Below, one piece after another: positions 29,881-38,521 of a stretch of DNA of 43,784 nt. The stretch spans positions 1 to 43,784 of the forward strand of contig JAIXTH010000241.1 in assembly GCA_027484265.1 (NCBI GenBank). Direction: 5' to 3'. Made by a program: the position numbers and the translations under genes. Numbering within the stretch: position 1 is the stretch's first letter; every line of letters starts with the position of its first letter. A model generated the notes under the pieces. The model made no database searches and had not been told where the DNA came from. It saw nothing but the letters and a program-made list of their open reading frames with translations. Source of the stretch: Alphaproteobacteria bacterium (GTDB lineage: Bacteria; Pseudomonadota; Alphaproteobacteria; Caulobacterales; Aquidulcibacteraceae).

Positions 29881-30906
29881 ATGACGCAGACACAGACACT
29901 GCTGGTGGGCGATGTCGGCGGCACCAATGCCCGCTTCGCCGTGGCCACGATCCATCCGGGCGGCGAGGTGACGCTGGATCATGTCCATCCGCTGCCGACC
30001 CGCGACCACGCCACCTTCGAGGATGCGCTGGCGGCCTGGGAGAGCCAGGTGCCGGGCCCCCTGCCGGGCCGCGCCGTCTTTGCCCTCGCAGGTCCCTCCG
30101 GCGCCGACACGATCCAGATGACCAATGTCGCCTGGACCGTATCCGCCCGCGCCCTGCAGGCGCGGTTCGGGTTTGCATCGGTCCGGCTGGTCAACGATTT
30201 TGCGGCCCAGGCCCGCGCCATGCCGGTCCTGCCCGACAGCTCGTTCAGCGCCGTGATCGGCGGGACCGGGCGGGCCGGCGCGCCCGTGGTTGCACTGGGG
30301 CCAGGCACTGGCCTTGGCATGTCGCTGCTGGTGCCGCAGGGCGCCGGCGGCTGGCAGGTGGTGCCGACCGAGGGCGGCCACCAGGCCTTTGCGCCGATGG
30401 ATGCGACCGAACAGGCGGTGCTGGACCGCCTGCGGCGCGAAGGCCGGATCGACTATGTCAGCTTCGAGACCGTGGTCTCGGGGCCGGGCCTCGCGCGGAT
30501 CTACTGGGCGCTGTGCCGGGAAGCTGGCACACGCCCCTCCCTTCTGGAGCGCTTCGGCTCCCAGGACCTGCCAGCGCTCTCGGACTCTGATCTCAAGGCT
30601 GCCGGCGGCGTGGTTGGCGGTGCGGCGGCGGACCGGTCGGACCCGATCGCCGTGCAGGCTGCCGAAATGATGGTCATGGCGCTGGCCACCTTTGCCGGCG
30701 ACGCGATCCTGTCAACCGGAGCCCAGGGCGGCTGCGTGATTGCCGGCGGCGTTGCCGACAAGCAGGCCGACCTGATCCTGACCGACGCATTCCGGTCCCG
30801 CCTGACCCGCAAGGGACCGATCTCGGCCTTCTTCGACGGCGTCCCCGTCAGGCTGGCCCGCGATACATTCGCGGCGCTGGTCGGCGCGGCGCTGATGGCT
30901 GACTGA
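29881..30906 (+). CDS. glk: Glucokinase
   Basis: Phosphorylates glucose with ATP. This 341-residue protein is of the proteobacterial Glk family, with the phosphate-binding GDVGGTNARF at residues 10-19, the sugar-binding VNDFAAQA region and the GPGTGLG adenosine motif. It begins 2 bases after the edd stop. The gene order zwf-edd-glk is the one known from the Zymomonas glf operon. A phosphorylated intermediate for Zwf is thus made and used within one transcript. Confidence 0.95.
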   Translation: MTQTQTLLVGDVGGTNARFAVATIHPGGEVTLDHVHPLPTRDHATFEDALAAWESQVPGPLPGRAVFALAGPSGADTIQMTNVAWTVSARALQARFGFASVRLVNDFAAQARAMPVLPDSSFSAVIGGTGRAGAPVVALGPGTGLGMSLLVPQGAGGWQVVPTEGGHQAFAPMDATEQAVLDRLRREGRIDYVSFETVVSGPGLARIYWALCREAGTRPSLLERFGSQDLPALSDSDLKAAGGVVGGAAADRSDPIAVQAAEMMVMALATFAGDAILSTGAQGGCVIAGGVADKQADLILTDAFRSRLTRKGPISAFFDGVPVRLARDTFAALVGAALMAD

Positions 30907-31016
30907 CGCTCTTGGCAGACCGGTTCGTCGTGCAGGAAAGGCGCCAGAACGTCTCCCACTGCCTCGGTCGGCAGCTGGCGGGCTTTGGGTGCTTTCCCAG
31001 TGTCACAGACCACCCC

Positions 31017-31022
31017 TATAGT
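31017..31022 (+). promoter_or_regulatory. Possible -10 element upstream of eda
   Basis: TATAGT lies 26 bases upstream of the eda ATG, in an otherwise GC-rich 142-base spacer after glk. TTTCCC about 18 bases further upstream is only a poor -35 match. It suggests that eda may have its own promoter instead of depending wholly on read-through from glk. Confidence 0.3.
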
Positions 31023-31048
31023 CGGGCTCAACGGACGGACAAAACACC

Positions 31049-31687
31049 ATGACTGCCTTCGCAACTCTCCTGCGCGCCGCGCCCCTGATCCCGGTCATCA
31101 CGATTGATGATGTGGAGAAGGCCGAACCGCTGGCACTGGCCCTGCAGGCGGGCGGGCTGCGCAATCTGGAAGTCACCCTGCGCACGCCCGAGGCCATCGA
31201 GGCGATCCGCCTGATGAAGCGGGCGGCGCCCGACCTGCAGGTGGGCGCCGGCACCGTCCTGACCGATGGCGATGTGGACGCCAGCCTGGCCGCAGGCGCC
31301 GACTTCCTGGTGACGCCGGGCACCAGTCCCCGCCTGCGCGAGGCGCTGCTGGCCACCGGTGCCCATGTGATGGTGGGTGTGGCCACGGCCACCGAAGTCA
31401 TGAGCCGCCTGGAGGAAGGCTTCAGCATCCTGAAATTCTTCCCGGCCGAGCAGTCGGGTGGAGCGGCGGCGCTGAAGAGCTTTGGCGGGCCGCTGCCCTA
31501 TGCGCTGTTCTGCCCGACCGGCGGGGTGACGCCCGAGCTGGTGCCATCCTATCTCGCGCTCCCCAATGTGGTGGCGGTCGGCGGGACCTGGATCGCCACG
31601 CGCGAACAGATTACCGCTGGTGACTGGGCGGCCATCACCGCCAATGCGGCCCGCGCCACTGCCCTTGGCGAAGCCGCACGCCGCTGA
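31049..31687 (+). CDS. eda: KDPG aldolase (2-keto-3-deoxy-6-phosphogluconate aldolase)
   Basis: Cleaves KDPG to pyruvate and glyceraldehyde-3-phosphate. The 212-residue protein has the class I aldolase lysine in LKFFPAEQSGG and the catalytic Glu in NLEVTLRT. It follows glk after a 142-base gap and completes the Entner-Doudoroff set zwf-edd-glk-eda. The only enzyme missing from the cluster is 6-phosphogluconolactonase. Confidence 0.96.
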   Translation: MTAFATLLRAAPLIPVITIDDVEKAEPLALALQAGGLRNLEVTLRTPEAIEAIRLMKRAAPDLQVGAGTVLTDGDVDASLAAGADFLVTPGTSPRLREALLATGAHVMVGVATATEVMSRLEEGFSILKFFPAEQSGGAAALKSFGGPLPYALFCPTGGVTPELVPSYLALPNVVAVGGTWIATREQITAGDWAAITANAARATALGEAARR

Positions 31688-31726
31688 TAGGCCTGAAGCC
31701 GCGCCGGTACGCGCCTCCTGGAGCCC

Positions 31727-32833
31727 ATGCCCCTGCCTGCACGCCGTTTCTTCGCCCCTGGCCGGATGAACATCATCGGCGAGCATGTGGATTACTGCGA
31801 CGGCTTCGTGCTGCCCGCCGCAATCCAGCTGGGGTGTACGGTGGATGCACGGCTGTCGGGTACGGACGAGCTGGCCGTCCAGCTGCCGGGTGAGACAGAC
31901 CGCCTGGCGATCTCCGGCTTCCAGCCAAGCCGTGGCTGGCGCAACTATGTGGGCGGGATGGCGCAGGAACTGGCGCGCGATCTCGGCCTGACCGCGCCCC
32001 CCGGAGCCGCGCTGTCCATCGCAGGGTCGGTGCCACAGGGTGCGGGCCTGTCATCCTCAGCGGCGCTGGAGATTTCGGTCGGACTGGCACTGTGGACACT
32101 GTGGCATGCGGCAGGGGTGGCGCCGGCTCCCGACCCCCTGCGCCTCGCCCGTCTGGCACAGCGGGCCGAGCACATAGCGGTGGGCAATCCCTGTGGCATC
32201 ATGGACCAGTATGCCAGTGTTTTCGGCGTGGCAGGCCAGGCTCTGATGCTGGACTGCCGGGCGCTGTCACATGAAGCCGTGGCGCTGCCACCCGGCGCGG
32301 CCTTCATCCTGATCGACAGCACGGTGCCCCATGAACTGGCCGCCAATGGCGACTATGCCGGGGTGCGCGATGATATCGCTGCGGCCCTGAGGCTGCTGGG
32401 CGCAGCCTCGTGGCGCGATGTGACAGGTCTCGACCAGCTCGGCGGGCTGGCGGGGAGTCTCGCGGGGCGCGCGCGCCATGTGGTGACGGAGATCGCCCGC
32501 ACCCGTGCCGCCCGCAGCGCGCTGGAGGCCGGCGATCTTGTGACGCTGGGCGCGCTCATGAATGACGGCCATAGCTCGCTGCGCGATGATCTGCGCACCT
32601 CCCTGCCGCAAGTGGATGCCCTGCAGGTCCTGATGGCTGCCCATCCCTCAGTCTACGGAGCACGCATGATGGGCGGCGGGTTCGGCGGCAATGTGATTGC
32701 CGCTGTCGATGGCGATGGCGCCGAGGCGGTTGCCGCCGAGCTGGCCCACGCCTGGCAGGCACAGCTGCGGCAGGCAGACCTGCCCTTCCATGTGGTCTGT
32801 ACCGCCAGTGCGGGTGCGCGGGAGCTGAGCTGA
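31727..32833 (+). CDS. galK: Galactokinase
   Basis: Phosphorylates galactose at C1 in the Leloir pathway. The 368-residue GHMP kinase has the galactose-binding signature GRMNIIGEHVDYCDG at about 12-26, the ATP loop PQGAGLSSSAALE at about 105-117, and the C-terminal GGGFGGN motif. ATG 31727 is preceded by GGAG. It follows eda after 39 bases on the same strand and overlaps galT by one base (TGATG), implying translational coupling. Confidence 0.94.
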   Translation: MPLPARRFFAPGRMNIIGEHVDYCDGFVLPAAIQLGCTVDARLSGTDELAVQLPGETDRLAISGFQPSRGWRNYVGGMAQELARDLGLTAPPGAALSIAGSVPQGAGLSSSAALEISVGLALWTLWHAAGVAPAPDPLRLARLAQRAEHIAVGNPCGIMDQYASVFGVAGQALMLDCRALSHEAVALPPGAAFILIDSTVPHELAANGDYAGVRDDIAAALRLLGAASWRDVTGLDQLGGLAGSLAGRARHVVTEIARTRAARSALEAGDLVTLGALMNDGHSSLRDDLRTSLPQVDALQVLMAAHPSVYGARMMGGGFGGNVIAAVDGDGAEAVAAELAHAWQAQLRQADLPFHVVCTASAGARELS

Positions 32834-33846
32834 TGGCACTGGATCGGCCGCACCGCCGCAGGAACCTGCTCACCGGCGACTGGGTGCTGGTCTCGCCGCA
32901 GCGCATGGGCCGCCCGTGGCAGGGAGAGGCGACACCGCCCGTGGCCGACACGGCCCCGTCCTATGACCCGACCTGCTATCTGTGCCCGGGCAACAAGCGG
33001 GTGGGCGAGGCGGTCAACCCGGCCTATCGCGGCCCATGGGTGTTCGACAACGACTTTCCGGCGCTGCTGGCACAAGCCCGCAGCAGCGATGGTCCGCCCA
33101 CGGACACTCTGCTGGTGGAGGAGCCGCAGAGCGGCGTTTGCCGGGTCATCGTCTATTCCGACGACCACAGCCGCACCATGGCCCGCATGGGGCAATCGGA
33201 CCTTGAAGCGGTGGTGGAGGTCTGGCGCCAGCAGTGGGCCGAGCTGTCCGCGCGACCCGACATTGCCGCTGTCACCATCTTCGAGAACCGCGGCGCGATG
33301 ATGGGGGCCTCGAACCCGCACCCGCACGGGCAGATCTGGGCCACGTCGTCGATCCCGCCGATCCTGGAGGCCGAGGTACGCGAGCAGGCGGCGTTCCATG
33401 CCCGTACCGGCGAGCCACTGCTGCAGGCAGTCCTGACCGAGGAACTGCGGCTCGGCGAGCGGATCGTCTGCCGCAACGCGCACTTCGTGGTGCTGGTCCC
33501 GCACTGGGCAGCCTGGCCGTTCGAGACGCTGGTGGTGCCGGTCCGGCCGGTGAGCGCCCTCGATGAGTTGACGGCCGACGAGCTGGCAGGCCTGGCCGAC
33601 ATCATGGGCGAGATCGCGCGGCGCTATGACCGGGTGTTCGACTGCGCCTTCCCCTGCTCCATGGGCCTGCACCAGCGGCCATGCCACGCGCCAGCGCCGG
33701 GCTTCACCTTCCACATCCACCATTTCCCGCCCCTGCTGCGCTCGGCCAGCGTCCGCAAGCACATGGTGGGCTTCGAGATGCTGGCGATGCCGCAGCGCGA
33801 CATCACCCCGGAAGCCGCCGCACAGCGCCTGCGCGAGCTGGGCTGA
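32833..33846 (+). CDS. galT: Galactose-1-phosphate uridylyltransferase
   Basis: Exchanges UMP between UDP-glucose and galactose-1-phosphate. The 337-residue HIT-superfamily enzyme has zinc-type CYLCPGN near residue 50 and the active-site SNPHPHGQIW with the nucleophilic His in HPH. It is coupled to galK by a TGATG junction, and the downstream lipoprotein gene starts in the same way at its own stop. No galE (epimerase) or galactose transporter is in the window. Confidence 0.95.
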   Translation: MALDRPHRRRNLLTGDWVLVSPQRMGRPWQGEATPPVADTAPSYDPTCYLCPGNKRVGEAVNPAYRGPWVFDNDFPALLAQARSSDGPPTDTLLVEEPQSGVCRVIVYSDDHSRTMARMGQSDLEAVVEVWRQQWAELSARPDIAAVTIFENRGAMMGASNPHPHGQIWATSSIPPILEAEVREQAAFHARTGEPLLQAVLTEELRLGERIVCRNAHFVVLVPHWAAWPFETLVVPVRPVSALDELTADELAGLADIMGEIARRYDRVFDCAFPCSMGLHQRPCHAPAPGFTFHIHHFPPLLRSASVRKHMVGFEMLAMPQRDITPEAAAQRLRELG

Positions 33847-35297
33847 TGGGTACGGGTCGATTGGCCCGCGCGCTGCTGGCGCTGGCGGCTGTGGCGGTCC
33901 TGGGGGCTTGCACGCCGCGCGGCACCGAAGGCCTGCCACGCTTCGAGGCAAAGGCCTGCCCTGTCGGCTATGTCGATCTGCCCCACGATTTCGACTGCGG
34001 TCACTTGCTGGTGGCCGAGACACGCGGCGACCCGGACAGCCGTGTCCTGCGCCTGTTCGTCGCCATCGCCCGCGCGGACGGCAGGCTGGCACCGGACCCG
34101 GTGATCTATCTCGAGGGCGGGCCGGGCCTGGCGCCGTCCGACACCATCGCCTATCTCTTTGACGACACTTGGCTGCATCCGGTGGAAGACATCACCGTCA
34201 TGCCGCCGGTGCTGCCACCCGGACGGGACGTGATCTTCATCGATCCCCGCGGCACGGGTCGCAGCCGTCCCAGCCTCGACTGTGGCCCCGATCACCTCGT
34301 CGACGACGAGGGGCTGGTCGGGCAGGCCTTATGGGCCGTGTGCCTCTCCATGAACAGGATGGCCGGGATCGACCTGAATGCCTATGGCTCGGCGGAAATG
34401 GCAGCCGATATCGCCGATCTGCGCACGGCGCTTGGCCTGCAGCAGGTGAACCTGTGGGGCGTGTCGCACGGCACCCGCGTGGCGATGACTGTCCTGCGCG
34501 ACCGGCCGGAGGGCATCCGCTCGGCGGTGCTGGACTCGCCATTCTTCCCCGAAAATCCGAACACCGAGGACTGGCCCTGGCTGGTGGAGCGGGAAGTGAA
34601 GGAGATCTTTGCCTGGTGCCAGGCTGACCCGGCTTGCGGTCCTGTACATGACGACACGCTGCGCCTGTTCGAGGTCAACTCGGCCAACTGGCGGGATGCC
34701 GGCAAGGCCCGGATCGGACGCCGCACCTATGAGCTGGCGGACATCTCGCAGTACCTGATCAGTGTACTGTACGATCCCCTCCGGGCGGGCGACCTGCCCG
34801 ATCTGCTGCAGGCCCTGAACGATGGTGATGATACCGACCTCGCGCTTCTGACCGACCTCGATGCGCACAATGCCGACCTGCAGGCGGCCCTGGTGAACTG
34901 CTCGGACGAGACGCCATTCGATTCCGTTGCGCGCATGCGCGAGAAGGCTGGTGGCGGTGCCATCGCCCTGCTGGTCATGGACGCCTATCTGGAAGACGAG
35001 TGCAGCGAGCTGCAGCTGGCACCCCCCGACGCGATCGAGAACCAGCCGGTGCGATCTGCCGTGCCGATCCTGGCCCTGGCAGCCGAGATCGACCCGGGCT
35101 GTCCGGTGGACTATGCCCGGGCAGCAGCCCGCTACCTGCCCAATGCCCAGGTCGTGGAACTGCTGGCCACCACCCATGCCGTGACCGGTGTCTCGTCCTG
35201 CGGACGCAGGCTGATGGCGATGTTCCTGGATGATCCGACAAAGCCGGTTGACACCAGCTGCCAGCGGTTCCAGCGAGACTTCCTGAGCACCCCCTAG
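33846..35297 (+). CDS. TAP-like alpha/beta hydrolase lipoprotein (tripeptidyl/proline-peptidase type)
   Basis: A 483-residue putative exported peptidase or esterase. An N-terminal hydrophobic segment ends in the lipobox L19-G-A-C22, so it is predicted to be a lipoprotein. The oxyanion GGPG is at 91-94 and the nucleophile S207 lies in GVSHG; candidates for the triad are D416 and H444. The C-terminal part matches the TAP-like domain found in secreted tripeptidyl aminopeptidases. ATG 33846 overlaps the galT stop by one base (TGATG), an unexpected partner for Leloir genes. Extra cysteines suggest disulfides and a periplasmic location. Confidence 0.8.
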   Translation: MGTGRLARALLALAAVAVLGACTPRGTEGLPRFEAKACPVGYVDLPHDFDCGHLLVAETRGDPDSRVLRLFVAIARADGRLAPDPVIYLEGGPGLAPSDTIAYLFDDTWLHPVEDITVMPPVLPPGRDVIFIDPRGTGRSRPSLDCGPDHLVDDEGLVGQALWAVCLSMNRMAGIDLNAYGSAEMAADIADLRTALGLQQVNLWGVSHGTRVAMTVLRDRPEGIRSAVLDSPFFPENPNTEDWPWLVEREVKEIFAWCQADPACGPVHDDTLRLFEVNSANWRDAGKARIGRRTYELADISQYLISVLYDPLRAGDLPDLLQALNDGDDTDLALLTDLDAHNADLQAALVNCSDETPFDSVARMREKAGGGAIALLVMDAYLEDECSELQLAPPDAIENQPVRSAVPILALAAEIDPGCPVDYARAAARYLPNAQVVELLATTHAVTGVSSCGRRLMAMFLDDPTKPVDTSCQRFQRDFLSTP

Positions 35298-35321
35298 CCT
35301 CTTCCAACAGCCGATCGCACC

Positions 35322-35864
35322 ATGACCCAGCCCGGATCCGCCTACTTCATTCCCGAGGGTGAGAAGCCCGTGATCCGCACCACACTGGCGGTCGTGGTGG
35401 CGAACGAGCCTGGCGTGCTGGCCCGGGTGGTGGGGCTGTTTTCGGCGCGGGGCTACAACATCGAGAGCCTGACCGTGGCCGAGACCGACCACGAGGCCCA
35501 CACCTCGCGGATCACCATTGTCACCTCGGGCACCGTCGATGTGCTGGAACAGATCGAGGCCCAGCTGACCCGTCTGGTGCCGGTCAAGCGGGTGATCGAC
35601 TTCCGCGGCGATGCCGATGCGGTCAGCCGCGAGCTGGCCCTGATCAAGGTGTCAGGGGTGGGCGACCACCGGGTGGAGGCGCTGCGGCTGTCCGATGCGT
35701 TCAAGTGCCGGGTGATGGATGCCGGCCTCGACTGGTTCACGTTCGAGCTGACGGGCTCGTCGCGCAAGCTCGACGACTTCATCGAGCTGATGCGGCCGCT
35801 CGGACTGGTGGAGGTGTCGCGCACCGGCGTGGCGACGATCCGGCGCGGCAAGGCTCCGCTCTGA
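35322..35864 (+). CDS. ilvN: Acetolactate synthase small (regulatory) subunit
   Basis: Regulatory subunit of acetohydroxyacid synthase, which makes acetolactate for valine, leucine and isoleucine synthesis; it binds valine for feedback inhibition. The 180-residue protein has an N-terminal ACT domain (about residues 22-95, NEPGVLARVVGLFSARGYNIESL being the conserved segment, key residues G, V, L, and GYNI) and a C-terminal domain of the same family. The large subunit (ilvB/ilvI) and ilvC, usual neighbours, are absent here. Confidence 0.95.
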   Translation: MTQPGSAYFIPEGEKPVIRTTLAVVVANEPGVLARVVGLFSARGYNIESLTVAETDHEAHTSRITIVTSGTVDVLEQIEAQLTRLVPVKRVIDFRGDADAVSRELALIKVSGVGDHRVEALRLSDAFKCRVMDAGLDWFTFELTGSSRKLDDFIELMRPLGLVEVSRTGVATIRRGKAPL

Positions 35865-35900
35865 GGCAAGCCTTCCACTGGCGCCGGTCGGCACCCGTCT

Positions 35901-36770
35901 TCATCGGTCGATATCGCGCGGTCTGGATACCAGCGTGACCAGCACGAAGCTGACAAACAACAGCAGATACCAGGATCCGAACTTGGCCAGAGACACCGGC
36001 TTCCATGTGTCCTGGCCCGGATAGAGCCAGGTGCCGGTATAAGTGCCGATGTTCTCCGCGATCCACAGGAACAGACCCGTCAGCACAGCAGCCACGATCA
36101 GCGGCATCCAGCGGGCCGTTGTATCCACTGTGAAATAGATCCGCACCCGGCCGAACAGCAGCACCGTCGCGGCAAACAGCACCCAGCGGAAGTCCCACCA
36201 GTAATGATGGACGAAGAAATTGAGATAGATCGCCACCGCCAGAACGACTGTCGCCCAGAACGGGGGATAGCTGGTGAACCGCATGTCGAAGATGCGGATT
36301 GCACGCGCCATGTACGACCCGACACACGCATACATGAAGCCCGAAAACAGCGGCACACCACCAATCTGGAAGATCGCGTCCTCGGGATAGACCCAGCTGC
36401 CCATGGCAACCTTGAACACCTCCATCACGGTGCCCACAACGTGATAGACGAAGATGACCTTCGCCTCTTCCAGGCTCTCGAGTTTGAACGCGAGAAACAG
36501 CCCCTGGATCACCAGCGCCATCACGAACAGCGCATCATACCGGTGCACAGGCCAGTCCGGCTGCCATACCAGCTTGGTCACAATCAGCAGTCCCAGCATG
36601 ATGGCGCCAAACAGGCACGCCCACGCCTGCTTCAGACCAAACAGCACGAACTCGGCCAATGGCCCCGGCAGGCGCAGGAGCCCGGCCCGGATCGCACGGC
36701 GCAGTGGCTCCAGATAAGGCCCGGTTTGATGGGCGGCTGCCTGGCCGTCGTGCGATGGGTCTCTGGTCAA
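35901..36770 (-). CDS. DUF817 family membrane protein
   Basis: A 289-residue multi-pass membrane protein with about eight hydrophobic segments. The pattern VYHVVGTVMEVFKVAMGSW and the YPPFWATVVL/HHYWWDFRW region is that of the DUF817 family, whose function is unknown. The assigned start is a TTG at 36770; the only support for it is that the frame then opens with a plausible soluble N-terminus of about 40 residues, so a shorter form is possible. It converges with ilvN, 36 bases away. Confidence 0.75.
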   Translation of the reverse strand: MTRDPSHDGQAAAHQTGPYLEPLRRAIRAGLLRLPGPLAEFVLFGLKQAWACLFGAIMLGLLIVTKLVWQPDWPVHRYDALFVMALVIQGLFLAFKLESLEEAKVIFVYHVVGTVMEVFKVAMGSWVYPEDAIFQIGGVPLFSGFMYACVGSYMARAIRIFDMRFTSYPPFWATVVLAVAIYLNFFVHHYWWDFRWVLFAATVLLFGRVRIYFTVDTTARWMPLIVAAVLTGLFLWIAENIGTYTGTWLYPGQDTWKPVSLAKFGSWYLLLFVSFVLVTLVSRPRDIDR

Positions 36771-36957
36771 AGGCCTGCGCTCACCTGCTGATCCGGGCGG
36801 GCGTGTGTCACACCCGTCGCCGCTGGTCTCGCCGCACGGTCATGCCGAGGTCAAGGCCGAAAGAGCCCCGGCGCGGGAAACAGGCATCGGGTTCCAGCAG
36901 AAGGGTCCCGCAGCCGGTTTGCCGGTGTCTGCACCTTGCATCGAGCCCGGCCGTGCA

Positions 36958-37638
36958 TCAGCAGCCGGGGATGCCGGTCACGCCCGTCAGGCACACCTTC
37001 GGCGACTTGCGGGGCCGCAGGAAGGCCCGTTCGCGCATGGTGATCGAGTTGGTGAAAAAGCTCGTGCCCACCGAGGTATAGGGATACTCGACCTCGCCCA
37101 GGATCACACCACCATCGGTGGGAATCAGGTCCTGCACCAGATTGGCCGACTGACCTGCACTGGTGTTGCCCGCGATCGAGATGGTCGACCCAACCGGCAG
37201 CGCAGGCGAGGTGACACAGTTGCCGCCGCTGTCCACCATCCGGCTCCACTCGACCTTGGGCGATCCGCCCACCATCGCCACGCTCGCCACCCGGATGACA
37301 GCAGGGGCATTCGGGTAGGGCGTGAACACCGTGCGGGTCACATTCATGATCTGGCGCAGGGTGGCGCAGTCCAGCGTTTCCTGCTGGGCCACCAGGTCAG
37401 CCACGGTGGAGGTGGCCAGGGTCACCTTGCGGTCCACGGTGATGGCCAGGCTCGCCTCGGCCGAGCCGAACAGCATCACCAGCATCACGGGTGCCACCAG
37501 CGCGAACTCGACCGCCGAGACACCGCGGCGGCGGCCGCGGCGCGACAGGCCGGTGCGGATCCGGGCCAGCAGCGGAGCCCGGGCAGGGCCAATGGCATCG
37601 GGGCCGGAGGGCCGGGTGGGGGACGTAATCGTGGCCAT
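36958..37638 (-). CDS. TadE/TadG-like pilus assembly protein (second gene)
   Basis: A 226-residue protein. A basic N-terminal region is followed by RRGVSAVEFALVAPVMLVMLFG (about 37-58), the TadE-like segment with a conserved Glu after the cleavage-type position and a single hydrophobic helix. The rest is a Ser/Thr/Val-rich extracytoplasmic domain with at least three cysteines. The start at 37638 (ATG) has AGGAGG upstream; the alternative GTG at 37656 overlaps the preceding gene's stop. Tad pseudopilins assemble the Flp pilus; the rest of the tad locus is not in the window. Confidence 0.8.
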   Translation of the reverse strand: MATITSPTRPSGPDAIGPARAPLLARIRTGLSRRGRRRGVSAVEFALVAPVMLVMLFGSAEASLAITVDRKVTLATSTVADLVAQQETLDCATLRQIMNVTRTVFTPYPNAPAVIRVASVAMVGGSPKVEWSRMVDSGGNCVTSPALPVGSTISIAGNTSAGQSANLVQDLIPTDGGVILGEVEYPYTSVGTSFFTNSITMRERAFLRPRKSPKVCLTGVTGIPGC

Positions 37639-37652
37639 GGCCTGTGGCCTCC

Positions 37653-38237
37653 TCACCGGAAAGGTTCGTTCTGGAAGGCTGCCGCAGCCGCAAGGATGCG
37701 GTTGCTGGCGCCAAAGGTCGAGATCATCGAGGCGTGTGTGCCGCTGTTGAGCGGCGTCTTGAACACGTCAGCCAGGCCGGGGGTCAGCAGCGGCCACACA
37801 TAATAGGCGCGCACCACCACCAGCTCGCCGGGATTGGCCGGCTGATAGGCTTCATCCGAGCTGTTGAGATTGCCGTCGGCCCACGGGTCGGGCAGCGGGC
37901 CGGTCGGGTTTGACTGCACCGTCACGAACAGCCGGTTGGCACAGTCGCCCAGTCCATACATCCGGCCGCAGACCGCTGTCTTAAAGGCCGCCTGGCTGAT
38001 GGGAGCGGTGGTGGACTGGGCCTGACCCGTGCGGATCTTGCGGGCCTCCTCGGCCACACCGGCCTCGAGCGTGGTCTGCACGAAGAAGATCATCATGATC
38101 TCCACCAGCGCAAACAGCATCATCATGAACGGCAGCGCGATGATGGCGAACTCGACAGCCGCCAGGCCACGGGTCGCCTTGCGGCGCTGTAGCCGGTCGC
38201 GCAGGCGACGGCGCAGGGTCTGAAGCATCGAAGGCAC
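37653..38237 (-). CDS. TadE-like pseudopilin (first gene)
   Basis: A 194-residue protein with a basic N-terminus and the TadE motif GLAAVEFAIIALPFMMMLFALVE (about 24-46), the single transmembrane helix expected of minor Flp pseudopilins. The extracytoplasmic part has two cysteines around residues 90-100 (VCGRMYGLGDC). It precedes the second TadE-like gene on the same strand; their junction is within about 15 bases, so they form an operon. The start is uncertain: GTG 38237 has GGAG about 11 bases upstream, ATG 38228 is in frame. Confidence 0.8.
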   Translation of the reverse strand: MPSMLQTLRRRLRDRLQRRKATRGLAAVEFAIIALPFMMMLFALVEIMMIFFVQTTLEAGVAEEARKIRTGQAQSTTAPISQAAFKTAVCGRMYGLGDCANRLFVTVQSNPTGPLPDPWADGNLNSSDEAYQPANPGELVVVRAYYVWPLLTPGLADVFKTPLNSGTHASMISTFGASNRILAAAAAFQNEPFR

Positions 38238-38326
38238 GGGTGAGAAGACTCCTTGTCCCCTGCCTTCTAGCCTGTCCCGGTAACTGCGCGATTAAGCGAC
38301 AGGGTTAACCGGAATGCCTTGATCGC

Positions 38327-38521
38327 CTAGCGGGTGCGGTCGCCGCCCACGCAGCTCATTTCCACCGGATACCACTGGCCGCCGCGCCGTTCGCAGTCGC
38401 GGCGCATCTGTTCGGCGCGTGCGGCGCGGGCCTCGGGGTCTTCCGGCACACCCGACAGGCAGCCCGCCAGTGGCAGCAGCAGGATCACGGCCCCGGCTGC
38501 CGCCAGCACCACGCGGCGCAT
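38327..38521 (-). CDS. Small lipoprotein (64 aa)
   Basis: A predicted lipoprotein. The N-terminus MRRVVLAAAGAVILLLPLAGC has Arg-rich start, hydrophobic core and the lipobox L-A-G-C21; mature length is about 44 residues. Two further cysteines (in RDCER and MSCVGG) could form a disulfide, and the QWYPVEMSCV pattern recurs in small alphaproteobacterial lipoproteins. Its ATG overlaps the DUF1476 stop by one base (TGATG), so it is translationally coupled to it. Function unknown. Confidence 0.7.
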   Translation of the reverse strand: MRRVVLAAAGAVILLLPLAGCLSGVPEDPEARAARAEQMRRDCERRGGQWYPVEMSCVGGDRTR

